Below are positions 6,973 through 17,018 of a DNA stretch of 64,000 bases, in pieces. Both the position numbers and the translations under genes were made by a program. The DNA is from Alishewanella metallidurans. Its GTDB lineage: Bacteria > Pseudomonadota > Gammaproteobacteria > Enterobacterales > Alteromonadaceae. The notes under the pieces are model-generated. The model made no database searches and was not told the origin of the DNA. It saw only the letters and a list, made by a program, of their open reading frames with translations. Numbering within the stretch: the stretch's first letter is position 1; the number at the start of each line of letters is the position of its first letter. The stretch lies in NCBI RefSeq assembly GCF_036983985.1, contig NZ_JALAHQ010000003.1:310001-374000 (forward strand). The letters are read 5' to 3'.

Positions 6973-8415
6973 TCAATAGGGCACCTTGTTGTTGAGCTCA
7001 CTGGGTTCTGGCAATACTTGTTCACTACTTTGTTCGCTTAATCTTTGTTTTTGCAGTTCTAAACGCTGTTCTGCTTGTTGGCGTTCATCAACCCACAGCA
7101 GGGTGTCATAGTAACGCCGAATATTATCAACATAGTTTACCGCTTCATCGCCGCGCGCATAGCCATATTTAGTGGTTTGATATACACTTTTTTGTCTTAG
7201 CAAGGGTAGGCGTTGTTTTACGTCTAACCATTTATCTGGATCTGCTTTTTCGCGCTGCGTTAGTTTGCGCGCATCTTCAACGTGGCCCCAGCCTATGTTG
7301 TACGATGCTAGAGCAAACCATAAGCGATCGGGCATCGCAATACGTTCTGGTATACGGGTAAAAAGGCGATGCAAGTAACGGCTACCGCCACGAATATTTT
7401 GTTGTGCGTCTAAGCGGCTAGTAACGCCCATTTGTTGTGCTGTAGGTAAGGTTAGCATCATTAAACCTCTTACGCCGGTTGGGCTTCTTGCCTGCGGGTT
7501 CCAATGTGATTCTTGATAGCTTAACGCCGCCAGTAAACGCCAATCTAGTTCCCCCGCGTATTGTAAAAACCAGGGCTTTAATGGTGGTAAGGTTTGCTCT
7601 ATGGCATCAATAAACGCGAGAGTGTCAACATAATCGAATAGCTGCACATGGCCAAAATAACGGTCTTCTAAGGCGATGAGTTCACCACCTTGATACATAG
7701 CGCCAAAAAACTCGATAAGTACTGCGTATAGCGAGTCATCGTCGTTATTAGCAAGTAGCCAGCTAACCGGTAAGTTATCGCGTACGGTAAAGGCAATGCT
7801 TAAGTTTGGATAAAATCGCCGGTTCAATGCCAGTTGGTTTGAATCAGTTACGGTATAAGCTATTTTACCGTCGACAACCTGTTGTAATATTTCTTCTGCA
7901 TCTAATTCTGGATGCTGCTGCCAGTTAAGTGCGGGATGGTCTAAGCTAAGTTGCTGCAAGGTTTCAACATGACTACTGTCTTTTACTACCACGATAGCAT
8001 CAGTTAAATCATCTAATGAACGTGGCCAGGCATTGCCTTGTTTAAACACTAATACTTCGTTAACCCAGCGATAGGCAGGCGAAGCGCGATACTTGTCTTT
8101 GCGCATTTCGGTTAGAGTTAGCCCACCCGCAATAAAGTCGACTTGGCCGCTATCCAGCTTTTGTAGTAACTCTTCTAGATAATAACTGGGAAATATTTCT
8201 AATTTGACACCGAGTTTGTCCGCTAGCGCTTGGCTAAGTTCTAGCTCAAATCCGGTGGGTCCATCCACGCCAACATAGTAGCTAGTCGGGCCATGTAGTA
8301 CACCAACTTTTAAGCTATTCTTTTGATATATATTGAAAAGTTGGCTTTGCTGTGGTTCGGGGCTACAGCCAGTAAGCCAGATTAATATCAGTATTAAGAA
8401 GCCACTTTTGCGCAT
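6973..8415 (-). CDS. mltF: Membrane-bound lytic murein transglycosylase F
   Basis: A 480-residue lipoprotein that cleaves peptidoglycan glycan strands. The signal peptide ends in a lipobox (LIWLTGC, Cys17). Residues about 30-270 form a periplasmic solute-binding-like regulatory domain (VGVLHGPTSYY, then GGLTLTEMRKDKY). The C-terminal lytic transglycosylase domain has the catalytic Glu302 in LSYQESHWNP, followed by GVRGLMMLTLPTA and LASYNIGWGHV. This order is diagnostic for MltF. It is divergent from purL, the normal gammaproteobacterial neighbour. Confidence 0.96.
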   Translation of the reverse strand: MRKSGFLILILIWLTGCSPEPQQSQLFNIYQKNSLKVGVLHGPTSYYVGVDGPTGFELELSQALADKLGVKLEIFPSYYLEELLQKLDSGQVDFIAGGLTLTEMRKDKYRASPAYRWVNEVLVFKQGNAWPRSLDDLTDAIVVVKDSSHVETLQQLSLDHPALNWQQHPELDAEEILQQVVDGKIAYTVTDSNQLALNRRFYPNLSIAFTVRDNLPVSWLLANNDDDSLYAVLIEFFGAMYQGGELIALEDRYFGHVQLFDYVDTLAFIDAIEQTLPPLKPWFLQYAGELDWRLLAALSYQESHWNPQARSPTGVRGLMMLTLPTAQQMGVTSRLDAQQNIRGGSRYLHRLFTRIPERIAMPDRLWFALASYNIGWGHVEDARKLTQREKADPDKWLDVKQRLPLLRQKSVYQTTKYGYARGDEAVNYVDNIRRYYDTLLWVDERQQAEQRLELQKQRLSEQSSEQVLPEPSELNNKVPY

Positions 8416-8567
8416 GCAGTTACACTCTTTACTACGTTGTCCGAGCTGTTATAGCAAACTTCTGTTGTAACGTCAGCGTTTACTCATACCACTTCGGTAG
8501 AAATTTCTTTATAATGGCGCGCCTGTTTTAGGTTCCATCGTCGTTCAACCCACGGGAAAAAAAGCCT

Positions 8568-11500
8568 ATGTTGATCCTGCGTGGTGCGCCAGCACTGTCC
8601 GATTTCAGAATTCAGAAGTTACTCGACCAATGTGTCCAAAGTGGCTTAGCTATCAGTAATATTTATGCTGAGTTTATGCACTTTGCTGATGTAAGCAGCG
8701 CATTGACTGATGCCCAGCAACAAACGCTGGATAAATTACTGACTTACGGTCCCGCTACTGCCAGCCATGAACCCCATGGCCAGCTGCTGCTCGTAACACC
8801 ACGACCAGGCACTATTTCGCCTTGGTCATCTAAAGCATCAGATATTGCCCATAACTGTGGCCTGACGCAGGTGTCTCGCTTAGAGCGGGGTATAGCATAC
8901 TATATTCAAAGCAATGCCGCACTTAGTGCACCGCAGTTGCAGCAAGTTGCTGCGTTGTTGCACGACCGTATGATGGAAGCGGTGTTTACCGATATGGTGC
9001 AAGCTAAAGCTTTGTTTAGCAAGGCCGAACCAGCAGCCTTAAGCTCGGTTGATATTACGCAAGGTGGCCGTGCAGCGTTAGAAACCGCCAACACTGAAAT
9101 GGGTCTTGCCTTAGCAGATGATGAAATTGATTATCTATATCAGAATTTCACTGCTTTGGGGCGTAACCCGAATGACGTTGAGCTGTATATGTTTGCCCAA
9201 GCAAACTCAGAGCACTGTCGTCACAAAATTTTCAACGCCGATTGGACTATCGACGGTGTAGAACAGCCCAAATCGCTGTTTAAAATGATTAAAAACACCT
9301 TTGAGCAAACACCAGACTATGTGTTATCAGCATATAAAGATAATGCAGCGGTAATGGAAGGCTCAGTAGCAGGGCGTTTCTTTGCCCAGCCTGGCAATAA
9401 TACTTATCAGTATCATCATGAAGATATTCATGTGTTAATGAAAGTTGAAACCCATAACCACCCAACCGCGATTTCACCTTACCCAGGTGCGGCTACGGGT
9501 GCTGGTGGTGAAATTCGCGATGAAGGCGCGACCGGCATTGGTTCAAAACCCAAAGCAGGCTTAGTTGGCTTTTCCGTTTCTAACTTGCGTATTCCTAGCT
9601 TTGAACAGCCATGGGAAACCGATTTCGGCAAGCCAAACCGTATCGTATCGGCGCTGGATATTATGCTAGAGGGCCCCTTGGGTGGCGCGGCTTTTAATAA
9701 CGAATTTGGTCGTCCAGCCATTAACGGTTATTTTCGTACATACGAAGAAAAAGTACCCAGCCATAATGGCGAAGAAGTTCGCGGTTACCATAAACCTATT
9801 ATGTTAGCTGGTGGCTTGGGTAATATTCGTGCTGAACACGTACAAAAAGGTGAGCTAACCGTTGGCTGTAAACTAGTTGTACTAGGCGGCCCGGCGATGA
9901 ATATTGGCTTAGGTGGTAGTGCGGCTTCGTCTATGGCATCGGGGCAGTCGGCAGAAGATTTAGACTTTGCCTCAGTGCAGCGTGAAAACCCAGAAATTGA
10001 ACGACGCTGCCAAGAAGTTATTGACCGTTGCTGGCAGTTAGGTGCTGATAACCCTATCGTGTTTTTACATGACGTGGGTGCCGGTGGTTTATCAAATGCG
10101 TTTCCTGAACTAGTCAATGATGGTGGCGTGGGCGGTAAGTTTGAACTGCGTAACGTGCCTAACGACGAACCGGGAATGTCGCCACTGCAGATTTGGTGTA
10201 ACGAGTCGCAAGAGCGCTATGTTATGGCAATACCGGCAGATAAAATGTCGGTATTTGAAAAAATATGCCAGCGCGAGCGCGCACCTTTTGCCGTAGTTGG
10301 CGAAGCCACTGCCGAGCGGCATTTAACCCTAACCGATACGCACTTTGGTACTACACCAATTGATTTACCGCTAAACGTATTATTAGGCAAAGCGCCAAAA
10401 ATGCATCGCGACGTGCAAAGTAAGCAAGCCGCAGGTAAAGCGTTAGATTTAAGCGGTGTAACCATAAAAGATGCGGTAGAGCGCTTGTTGCGTTTACCCA
10501 CTATTGCTGAAAAAACCTTCTTAGTTACTATTGGCGATCGCAGTGTTACGGGTTTAGTTGCCCGTGATCAAATGGTTGGCCCATGGCAAATACCCGTAGC
10601 TAACTGTGGTGTTACCGCAGCTAGCTACGACACCTACCATGGTGAAGCTATGGCTATGGGCGAACGTACGCCTGTGGCTCTGCTTGATTTTGCTGCATCG
10701 GCGCGTCTTGCCGTAGCTGAAGCAATTACCAACATTGCGGCTACTGATATCGGTAGTTTAAAGCGAGTGAAGCTATCAGCAAACTGGATGGCCGCAGCAG
10801 GGCACCCAGGTGAAGACGCGGGCTTGTACGCTGCAGTAAAAGCCATTGGTGAAGAGTTATGCCCAGCACTGGAAGTCACTATTCCAGTAGGTAAAGACTC
10901 TATGTCAATGAAAACGCAATGGCAGCAAGATGGTGAAGACAAAACCGTTACCTCACCGCTGTCGTTAGTGATTACCGCTTTTGCCCGTATAGAAGATATT
11001 CGTAACACGGTTACACCGCAGCTGCGCACTGACAAAGGCGATACCAGCTTACTGTTAATTGACTTAGGTCAAGGGCAGAATCGGTTAGGCGCATCGTGTT
11101 TAGCGCAAGTTTATAAACAATTGGGCCAAACACCGGTTGATTTAGACAGCCCAGAGTTATTAATTAACTTCTTTAATGCGGTGCAACAGTTAACGCGTGA
11201 GCAAAAACTACTGGCCTACCATGACCGTTCAGACGGTGGTTTATTTGTTACCTTAGCTGAAATGGCCTTTGCCGGTAAAGCCGGCTTTAATGTTGATATT
11301 AGCGCCTTAGGTGCTGACGACATGGCGGTGTTGTTTAGTGAAGAAGTGGGCGCCGTTATTCAAGTTAGCAACAGCGAGCTGGATTACGTTAAGCAAGTAT
11401 TTTCCCAGCATAACTTAGCTAATAGCAGCCATGTTATTGGCAGTGTAAATACCAGTGATGATTTAGTGTTTAGCCGTGGCGGCACGTCAGTGTTGCAAGA

Positions 11501-12461
11501 TAGCCGCACGCGTTTGCGCTGTATTTGGGCAGAAACCACGTACCAAATGCAAGCACTGCGTGATAACCCCGAAGGTGCTAAACAAGAGTTTGCCGCTAAA
11601 GCTGACATGGCAGATCCAGGCTTAAACGTAAAACTAAGCTTCGATTTAAACGAAGACGTTGCGGCACCGTTTATTCTTAAAGGCGCGCAGCCGCAAATAG
11701 CCGTGTTACGTGAGCAGGGCGTTAACTCGCACGTTGAAATGGCGGCGGCATTTAACCGCGCCGGCTTTAGTGCGGTTGACGTACATATGAGCGATATTTT
11801 ATCTGGCCGCGTTAAATTAGCCGATTTTAATGGTTTGGTCGCTTGTGGTGGCTTCTCATACGGTGACGTATTAGGTGCCGGTGAAGGTTGGGCTAAGTCG
11901 ATATTGTTTAATGATATGGCGCGCCAACAGTTTGCTGACTTCTTTTTACGTGATAGCACCTTTTCGTTAGGGGTGTGTAACGGTTGCCAGATGATGTCAA
12001 ACTTAAAGAGCCTGATCCCAGGTGCTGAGTTGTGGCCACGTTTTGTTACTAATAAGTCAGAGCGTTTTGAAGCACGCTTTAGTTTAGTTGAAATTCAGCA
12101 AAGCCCATCAGTGTTATTCGCTGGCATGGCCGGCTCACGTATGCCAATTGCCGTATCGCACGGTGAAGGTCATGCTGAGTTTGCTAATAATGAAGCTTTT
12201 GCTAAGGCCAACCACAGCGGCACAGTAGCAATGCGTTTTGTTGATCATTACGGTAAAGTTACCGAGCAATATCCGCAGAACCCGAACGGTTCAGCGGCGG
12301 GTATTACCGCGCTTACTACAACTGATGGTCGCGTAACTATTATGATGCCACACCCTGAACGGGTATTCCGTGCAGTAGCTAACTCGTGGCAGCCAGATGG
12401 CTGGCAAGAAGATAGCCCATGGATGCGCATGTTCCGCAACGCCCGTGTTTGGCTAGGCTAA
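8568..12461 (+). CDS. purL: Phosphoribosylformylglycinamidine synthase
   Basis: A 1297-residue large-type PurL (FGAM synthase), the fourth step of purine synthesis, converting FGAR, glutamine and ATP to FGAM. It carries a PurS-like N-terminal domain, two AIRS-like ATP-binding halves (for example VETHNHPTAISPYPGAATG and LAYHDRSDGGLFVTLAEM) and a C-terminal class I glutaminase with catalytic Cys in LGVCNGCQMMSN near residue 1136 and PHPERVFRA near 1262. The length is that of the gammaproteobacterial single-chain enzyme. No clear PurR box was seen in 8416-8567. A strong terminator follows. Confidence 0.98.
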   Translation: MLILRGAPALSDFRIQKLLDQCVQSGLAISNIYAEFMHFADVSSALTDAQQQTLDKLLTYGPATASHEPHGQLLLVTPRPGTISPWSSKASDIAHNCGLTQVSRLERGIAYYIQSNAALSAPQLQQVAALLHDRMMEAVFTDMVQAKALFSKAEPAALSSVDITQGGRAALETANTEMGLALADDEIDYLYQNFTALGRNPNDVELYMFAQANSEHCRHKIFNADWTIDGVEQPKSLFKMIKNTFEQTPDYVLSAYKDNAAVMEGSVAGRFFAQPGNNTYQYHHEDIHVLMKVETHNHPTAISPYPGAATGAGGEIRDEGATGIGSKPKAGLVGFSVSNLRIPSFEQPWETDFGKPNRIVSALDIMLEGPLGGAAFNNEFGRPAINGYFRTYEEKVPSHNGEEVRGYHKPIMLAGGLGNIRAEHVQKGELTVGCKLVVLGGPAMNIGLGGSAASSMASGQSAEDLDFASVQRENPEIERRCQEVIDRCWQLGADNPIVFLHDVGAGGLSNAFPELVNDGGVGGKFELRNVPNDEPGMSPLQIWCNESQERYVMAIPADKMSVFEKICQRERAPFAVVGEATAERHLTLTDTHFGTTPIDLPLNVLLGKAPKMHRDVQSKQAAGKALDLSGVTIKDAVERLLRLPTIAEKTFLVTIGDRSVTGLVARDQMVGPWQIPVANCGVTAASYDTYHGEAMAMGERTPVALLDFAASARLAVAEAITNIAATDIGSLKRVKLSANWMAAAGHPGEDAGLYAAVKAIGEELCPALEVTIPVGKDSMSMKTQWQQDGEDKTVTSPLSLVITAFARIEDIRNTVTPQLRTDKGDTSLLLIDLGQGQNRLGASCLAQVYKQLGQTPVDLDSPELLINFFNAVQQLTREQKLLAYHDRSDGGLFVTLAEMAFAGKAGFNVDISALGADDMAVLFSEEVGAVIQVSNSELDYVKQVFSQHNLANSSHVIGSVNTSDDLVFSRGGTSVLQDSRTRLRCIWAETTYQMQALRDNPEGAKQEFAAKADMADPGLNVKLSFDLNEDVAAPFILKGAQPQIAVLREQGVNSHVEMAAAFNRAGFSAVDVHMSDILSGRVKLADFNGLVACGGFSYGDVLGAGEGWAKSILFNDMARQQFADFFLRDSTFSLGVCNGCQMMSNLKSLIPGAELWPRFVTNKSERFEARFSLVEIQQSPSVLFAGMAGSRMPIAVSHGEGHAEFANNEAFAKANHSGTVAMRFVDHYGKVTEQYPQNPNGSAAGITALTTTDGRVTIMMPHPERVFRAVANSWQPDGWQEDSPWMRMFRNARVWLG

Positions 12462-12471
12462 ACCAATAACG

Positions 12472-12498
12472 AAAAACCCTGCTACGGCAGGGTTTTTT
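12472..12498. terminator. Bidirectional terminator between purL and the deacetylase gene
   Basis: A perfect 11-bp stem (AAAAACCCTGC with GCAGGGTTTTT) around a TACG loop, with A-tract and T-tract flanks. It lies 10 bases after purL stops and 25 bases beyond the stop of the convergent gene at 12523, so it can serve both strands. Confidence 0.9.
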
Positions 12499-12522
12499 AT
12501 CAGTAATAGCCTGATATGAAAT

Positions 12523-13440
12523 TTATAACATCGCTTTTAAATGAGCCACCACACTTCGGCCCAGCGCACTTAAGGCGTAGCCGCCCTCTAAGGTTGACAC
12601 TATACGACCGTGACAATGTTTATCGGCTATTAGCTTTAGCTGCTGAGTGATCCAGCCATAATCATCTTCGGTTAGCATAAATTCTGACATATCATCTTCG
12701 CGATGGCCGTCAAAACCGGCTGAAATAAAAACTAACTGCGGTGCAAACTGGTCGAGCTTAGGCAGCCAATGTTGTGCAATTTGCTCACGCCATTGTTGCG
12801 GTTTACAACCGCCGGCTAGCGGAATGTTGATGATATTGGGCTCGGCACTTAGTTCACCACTAAATGGGTATAGCGGATGCTGAAACGATGAGCAAAATAA
12901 TACGCGTTCATCGCCGGCAAAAATATCTTCAGTGCCATTGCCGTGATGCACATCAAAATCGATTATAGCAACTCGAGTTAACGAGTAATGCTTTAACGCA
13001 TAGGCGGCTGCAATGGCAATATTATTAAATAAACAAAAGCCCATAGCTTGATCATGGGTAGCGTGATGGCCAGGTGGGCGCACATTACAAAACGCTTGCT
13101 GGTTATCGCCGCTCATTACTAAGTCAACTGCGTTTATTGCTGCGCCAGCGGCATGCAACGCGGCGTTTAAACTGTGTTTCATCATTTGCGTATCAGGATC
13201 TAGCCAAATATGGCCTTCGCTGGGTGCTTTCGCATAAATTTCGTCAATATAAAGTTTAGCGTGCACGCCGTATAAATCTTCGCGCTGTGCTGGCGTGGCA
13301 TCACGCTGCTGCACCACAAACTCCATACCTGAGCGAATAAGTTGATCGTTTATTGCGTTTAAGCGGGCAGGTTGCTCGGGGTGGTCATCACCCGCTAAAT
13401 GCAGGTAGCAGCTTGGGTGGCTAAATAGTGTAATGGCCAT
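12523..13440 (-). CDS. Histone-deacetylase-family (AcuC/class II-like) deacetylase
   Basis: A 305-residue zinc deacetylase of the HDAC superfamily. The active-site set is complete: RPPGHHA (tandem His), DFDVHHGNGT (Asp and His zinc ligands), SAGFDGHREDDM (third zinc Asp) and LEGGYAL (transition-state Tyr). Bacterial relatives remove acetyl groups from proteins such as acetyl-CoA synthetase, or from acetylpolyamines. Its ATG shares one base with the stop of the upstream CoA-transferase/GNAT gene, so the two are co-transcribed and coupled. That context favours a protein or metabolite deacylation role. Confidence 0.92.
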   Translation of the reverse strand: MAITLFSHPSCYLHLAGDDHPEQPARLNAINDQLIRSGMEFVVQQRDATPAQREDLYGVHAKLYIDEIYAKAPSEGHIWLDPDTQMMKHSLNAALHAAGAAINAVDLVMSGDNQQAFCNVRPPGHHATHDQAMGFCLFNNIAIAAAYALKHYSLTRVAIIDFDVHHGNGTEDIFAGDERVLFCSSFQHPLYPFSGELSAEPNIINIPLAGGCKPQQWREQIAQHWLPKLDQFAPQLVFISAGFDGHREDDMSEFMLTEDDYGWITQQLKLIADKHCHGRIVSTLEGGYALSALGRSVVAHLKAML

Positions 13441-15296
13441 TAGCTACGCTGCTCATTAATGTCAGCGCGCGGTAAGCGCAGCTGCATATAAACTTCGCTT
13501 GGGTCATCACCAGGTAATCGGCTAAAACCTGCTTTTTGAAAGATCGTGATCATGGCTTTATTTTCTGCCCGCACATAGGCGGTCATGCTGGTTAAACCGC
13601 GTAGCTGGGCAATAGTAATCATTTCTTGTAGCAAGCGCTTGGCCATGCCTTTACCCTGATGCTTTTCTCGGGTAACAAAAGCAACTTCGCAACTTAAATT
13701 GTCATTGAGTAAATAATAGCGGCCAACAGCCTGTATTTGCACCACTGAGCCTTTTTGCTTCACAATACACAGCGCCAGATCACGAGATTGATCAACGCCG
13801 ACTAAGGTACAGGATTTTTCACGACTCATTTGGGTCGGCACTGCGCTATAACGCATTTGCAGAGTTTCTTTGGTGTGTGAGTAAAAAAATTCTTGTAAGC
13901 GCCGCTCGTCAGAAGGATTTAACGGGCGCAGGTCAAAGGCTTCACCATCAATGTGGAGCTCTTTAAAACCAACACTGCCCAGCTCAGGGACTTCCATTGG
14001 TGTATGCAGTTGATAATGCGGTACCCAATAGTTTTTGCGCACTTCTTCTAATAGTTGTTGGCGAAACTTGGGGTGTGCTACCCGAATAAGCTCTAGCGAA
14101 CGCTCACGAATGCTCTTGCCTCGTAACGAGGCGACGCCAAATTCTGTAACGACATAATGTACATGGCCACGTGATGTGACTACTCCCGCACCGTCGGAAA
14201 TACGCGGCACTATACGTGACACGGTACCATTTTTAGCCGTTGAGGGCAGGGCGATAATGGGTTTGCCGCCGTTGCTCATTGAAGCGCCGCGGCTAAAATC
14301 AACTTGACCACCAATACCGCTATAAAACAAATGCCCAATTGAATCAGAGACAATTTGCCCGGTTAAATCGACCTCTATCGCACTGTTGATGGCGATCATA
14401 TTGTCGTTACGGGCGATATTGGTGGGTGAGTTAACGTATTCGCTAGGGTAGAAGCCCATGTGTGGATTAGCATCAACAAAATCGTATAGTGCTTTGCTAC
14501 CAACACAAAAACTAGTAACGGTTTTGCCCTGATGAAAGGTTTTACGCCGATTATTAATCACGCCTTTTTTAATGAGCTCCATCACGCCATCGGTGACAAG
14601 CTCGCTGTGTACGCCCAAATCTTTGTGGTTACCTAGATAGCGCAGCGCCGCAGCACAGATTTTGCCAGCGCCAATTTGAATCGTCGCGCCATCATCAATA
14701 AGCAGTGACACATACTGGCCAATACGTTCGGTAATGGCATCCAGTTCGGGTGCTGGCAGTTCAGGCAAGGGTTCTTCAGCATAAAAAAACGCATCTATCT
14801 GATCGCGATGAATAAAGGCTTGGCCATAGGTAACAGGCATAGCAGGATTAACCTGCGCAATGACCTTTTTTGCTGATTTTGCGGCGGCAGATACAATATC
14901 AACCGACACACCCAACGAGTGATAGCCGTGTTCGTCGGCTAAGCTGACCATAATTAATGCAGCGTCGAGCGGTAGAATGCCATCGCTAAATAATGACGGA
15001 ATGTCTGACATAAAACACGGGGTATAATCGGCGCGGCCTTCGGCTACCGCTTGGCGTACCTTGTCACCACCGATAAACAGTGCGTTAACTTTAAACAATT
15101 GCTGATGCTGTGGTTCGGCCCACTTATTGTCGGCTAGCGTAGATACCTGAACAATTTCGATATCATGCAGTTGTTTAGCATTGGCTATAAGGTTATCAAT
15201 TAGCTGGGCGGGTGCGGCGGCATGTGAGCCAATAAAAATACGGTCGCCCGATTTTAACAACTGCTGCCAGTTTAGTGTTGCTGGAATACTTGCCAA
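13440..15296 (-). CDS. Acetyl-CoA hydrolase/CoA-transferase fused to GNAT acetyltransferase
   Basis: A 618-residue fusion. Residues about 10-430 are an acetyl-CoA hydrolase/4-hydroxybutyrate CoA-transferase domain, with the probable catalytic Glu308 in NSAIEVDLTGQI, then GIGGQVDFSRGAS and VVTEFGVASLRGKS. Residues about 455-610 are a GNAT fold with the acetyl-CoA loop motif KHQGKGMAKRLL. Known proteins with this architecture include CoA-transferase family members with a C-terminal GNAT domain; the biochemical role of the fusion is unclear. It is the first gene of a two-gene operon with the deacetylase at 12523, giving a writer/eraser-like pair. Confidence 0.9.
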   Translation of the reverse strand: MASIPATLNWQQLLKSGDRIFIGSHAAAPAQLIDNLIANAKQLHDIEIVQVSTLADNKWAEPQHQQLFKVNALFIGGDKVRQAVAEGRADYTPCFMSDIPSLFSDGILPLDAALIMVSLADEHGYHSLGVSVDIVSAAAKSAKKVIAQVNPAMPVTYGQAFIHRDQIDAFFYAEEPLPELPAPELDAITERIGQYVSLLIDDGATIQIGAGKICAAALRYLGNHKDLGVHSELVTDGVMELIKKGVINNRRKTFHQGKTVTSFCVGSKALYDFVDANPHMGFYPSEYVNSPTNIARNDNMIAINSAIEVDLTGQIVSDSIGHLFYSGIGGQVDFSRGASMSNGGKPIIALPSTAKNGTVSRIVPRISDGAGVVTSRGHVHYVVTEFGVASLRGKSIRERSLELIRVAHPKFRQQLLEEVRKNYWVPHYQLHTPMEVPELGSVGFKELHIDGEAFDLRPLNPSDERRLQEFFYSHTKETLQMRYSAVPTQMSREKSCTLVGVDQSRDLALCIVKQKGSVVQIQAVGRYYLLNDNLSCEVAFVTREKHQGKGMAKRLLQEMITIAQLRGLTSMTAYVRAENKAMITIFQKAGFSRLPGDDPSEVYMQLRLPRADINEQRS

Positions 15297-15402
15297 TGTT
15301 GTGCTCCCACTAACTCAGAACTTTATATCTGAACCCAGTTTAAAGCAAAAGGCAACTGCTAAGCAGTCGCCTTTAGTCTAGTAAGTAGCGAGAAAGATAT
15401 TA

Positions 15403-16776
15403 CTAATCAATCTGTCTTGCACGCCGTTCTTGGTTTTGCGCCATGTTATTGCGTGTAGTTGTTGCGGCACGCTGTTCACGAGGCGCTGACACCTGAGGTT
15501 GACGCTCAGCTCGTGGTTGCCGTTGTTGCACTTGAACGTTTTGCGCTGGTTGTGCTTGGCGCTGCTGTACCTGAACATGTTGTGATTGCTGGCGTTGTTC
15601 TGGTTTTACCTGGTTGGGTTCTATACGTGGTAATGGTCTTGCCTGTTCACGTTGGCGTAATTGCTCAGTGCTGTTTATTGGCGCGCGCCGCTGCTCGGTT
15701 ATAGCCTGACGCTCGCGCTGTGGTGTGTTTAATTGTTGGCGCAATGCTTCATTACGTTGGCGTGGGGTATTATCGTTGGCACGCAATTCACGGTTTGGCA
15801 ATCTAACTTGCTCGGCTGTGCGGCGCTGGTACTGCTGTTTGTTTTCACGAACGGTAACATTACTGTCAACTCGGGTGCTACGCGCCGGTATACCTTTTGT
15901 TTCGCGTGTTGACTGACTATAGCCATAACCTGAATTGTAATCGCGATTTAAGCGTGCATGTCGGTATTGCACCCCACGACGATGCTCAGTGTTGTGTGTC
16001 CAACGATGTGCATTAACAAAGTGGGTATGGCGACGCGGATAATAACGCGGTGGAGTATGGTAATAATGATGGTTTACGACGACATGATGCTGGCGCCAGT
16101 CAAAAATACCAAAGTAAAACCATGGGCGTACGTTAACGCTAACGCCCCAATAAAATGGGCTTCTGCCAAATTGCACCCCAGCGGTCTGCCAATATACTGG
16201 AGGATAAGACGGCCACCACCAATCACCGTATACAACGCGCGTATCGTACACCGGCACATAAATGACTTCTTTACGTGCAGGCTCTATGATGATGACTTCA
16301 CGTTCGCGTTCTACCACCACATGCTTGTTATCGTTTAACGAGCCGTTAGCATAGGCTTTTTGTCGCAAGGTTTGAATACTAGCCAATACTTGCGTTTCGT
16401 CAGCTAAAAACGCTTCGCCAAGCTGCTCAGTCCAGTCTAGATCGCTACTGAGTCGCTCTAATAGCTGTGGAAATGCAACTAAGGCCTTAACGCTCGGATC
16501 CCAGCTTTTGCTTTCAACGGCTTTAACCGCATCGTCGCCAGTTAAGTTAGAGTTTGCTTTAGCCCAACGCGATGCTTGTACCACTTCTAACGGGTAAGTA
16601 GCAGCAATTAGTACATGGGTTAATACAGTATCTGGGTATAACGCCACCGGCGCTAGCATTTGGTCTAGCTCGGCTTGTGATAAAATATCATCATCAGCCC
16701 AAGCCATTGTTGCGGTACTCATTACCAGTATAGAAGCGGTAAGTAGTCGACTTAATTGCAGCATCAGATTTTTCAT
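15403..16776 (-). CDS. DUF3300 family secreted protein
   Basis: A 457-residue exported protein. A signal peptide ends near TATMAWADD (about residue 27). The DUF3300 domain (about 30-220) shows ELDQMLAPVALYPDTVLTHV and the Trp/Tyr-rich VIYVPVYDTRVVYGDWWW. It is followed by a His/Tyr-rich stretch (HHHYYHTPPRYYPRR, about 230-260) and a long low-complexity Gln/Arg tail to the end. Function is unknown. The tail looks intrinsically disordered and could bind metals or polyanions. It stands alone, 106 bases downstream of the CoA-transferase start. Confidence 0.85.
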   Translation of the reverse strand: MKNLMLQLSRLLTASILVMSTATMAWADDDILSQAELDQMLAPVALYPDTVLTHVLIAATYPLEVVQASRWAKANSNLTGDDAVKAVESKSWDPSVKALVAFPQLLERLSSDLDWTEQLGEAFLADETQVLASIQTLRQKAYANGSLNDNKHVVVEREREVIIIEPARKEVIYVPVYDTRVVYGDWWWPSYPPVYWQTAGVQFGRSPFYWGVSVNVRPWFYFGIFDWRQHHVVVNHHYYHTPPRYYPRRHTHFVNAHRWTHNTEHRRGVQYRHARLNRDYNSGYGYSQSTRETKGIPARSTRVDSNVTVRENKQQYQRRTAEQVRLPNRELRANDNTPRQRNEALRQQLNTPQRERQAITEQRRAPINSTEQLRQREQARPLPRIEPNQVKPEQRQQSQHVQVQQRQAQPAQNVQVQQRQPRAERQPQVSAPREQRAATTTRNNMAQNQERRARQID

Positions 16777-17018
16777 CTTGCTATCCTCAGTTTACCGTTA
16801 GTTAAGTGTAGCACTGACGGCTTTTTGTTCACTGTATAGCTTATAGGTCTCTGGGGCTGAATTGAAACTGAACTTTACTAAACCTTTACATAGCTAAATT
16901 TATAAAAAAGTACTAAGCATTTATCTGAAAATAGCACTAAACAATGTTACCTTTAAAACGTTAGCATAAAAGCCCGCTATATCAGCAGCATAACAAATTG
17001 TTGGAGCCAGAAAAATAG

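Noticed and set aside
8416..8567. PurR operator before purL
   Set aside because: Only a partial CAGCGTTTAC half-site is visible; no 16-bp palindrome.
11384..11959. A 191-residue open frame on the minus strand inside purL
   Set aside because: It lies wholly antisense to a confident purL and has no ribosome binding site or recognisable domain; it is a shadow of purL codon use.
15440..15720. Repetitive Gln/Arg-coding stretch as a possible CRISPR or tandem repeat
   Set aside because: The similarity comes from low-complexity codons (CAG, CGT, CAA) in the DUF3300 tail; there are no regular repeat-spacer units.
15958..16338. Open frames on the plus strand across the DUF3300 gene
   Set aside because: They are antisense to a confidently exported protein, lack ribosome binding sites and match no family.
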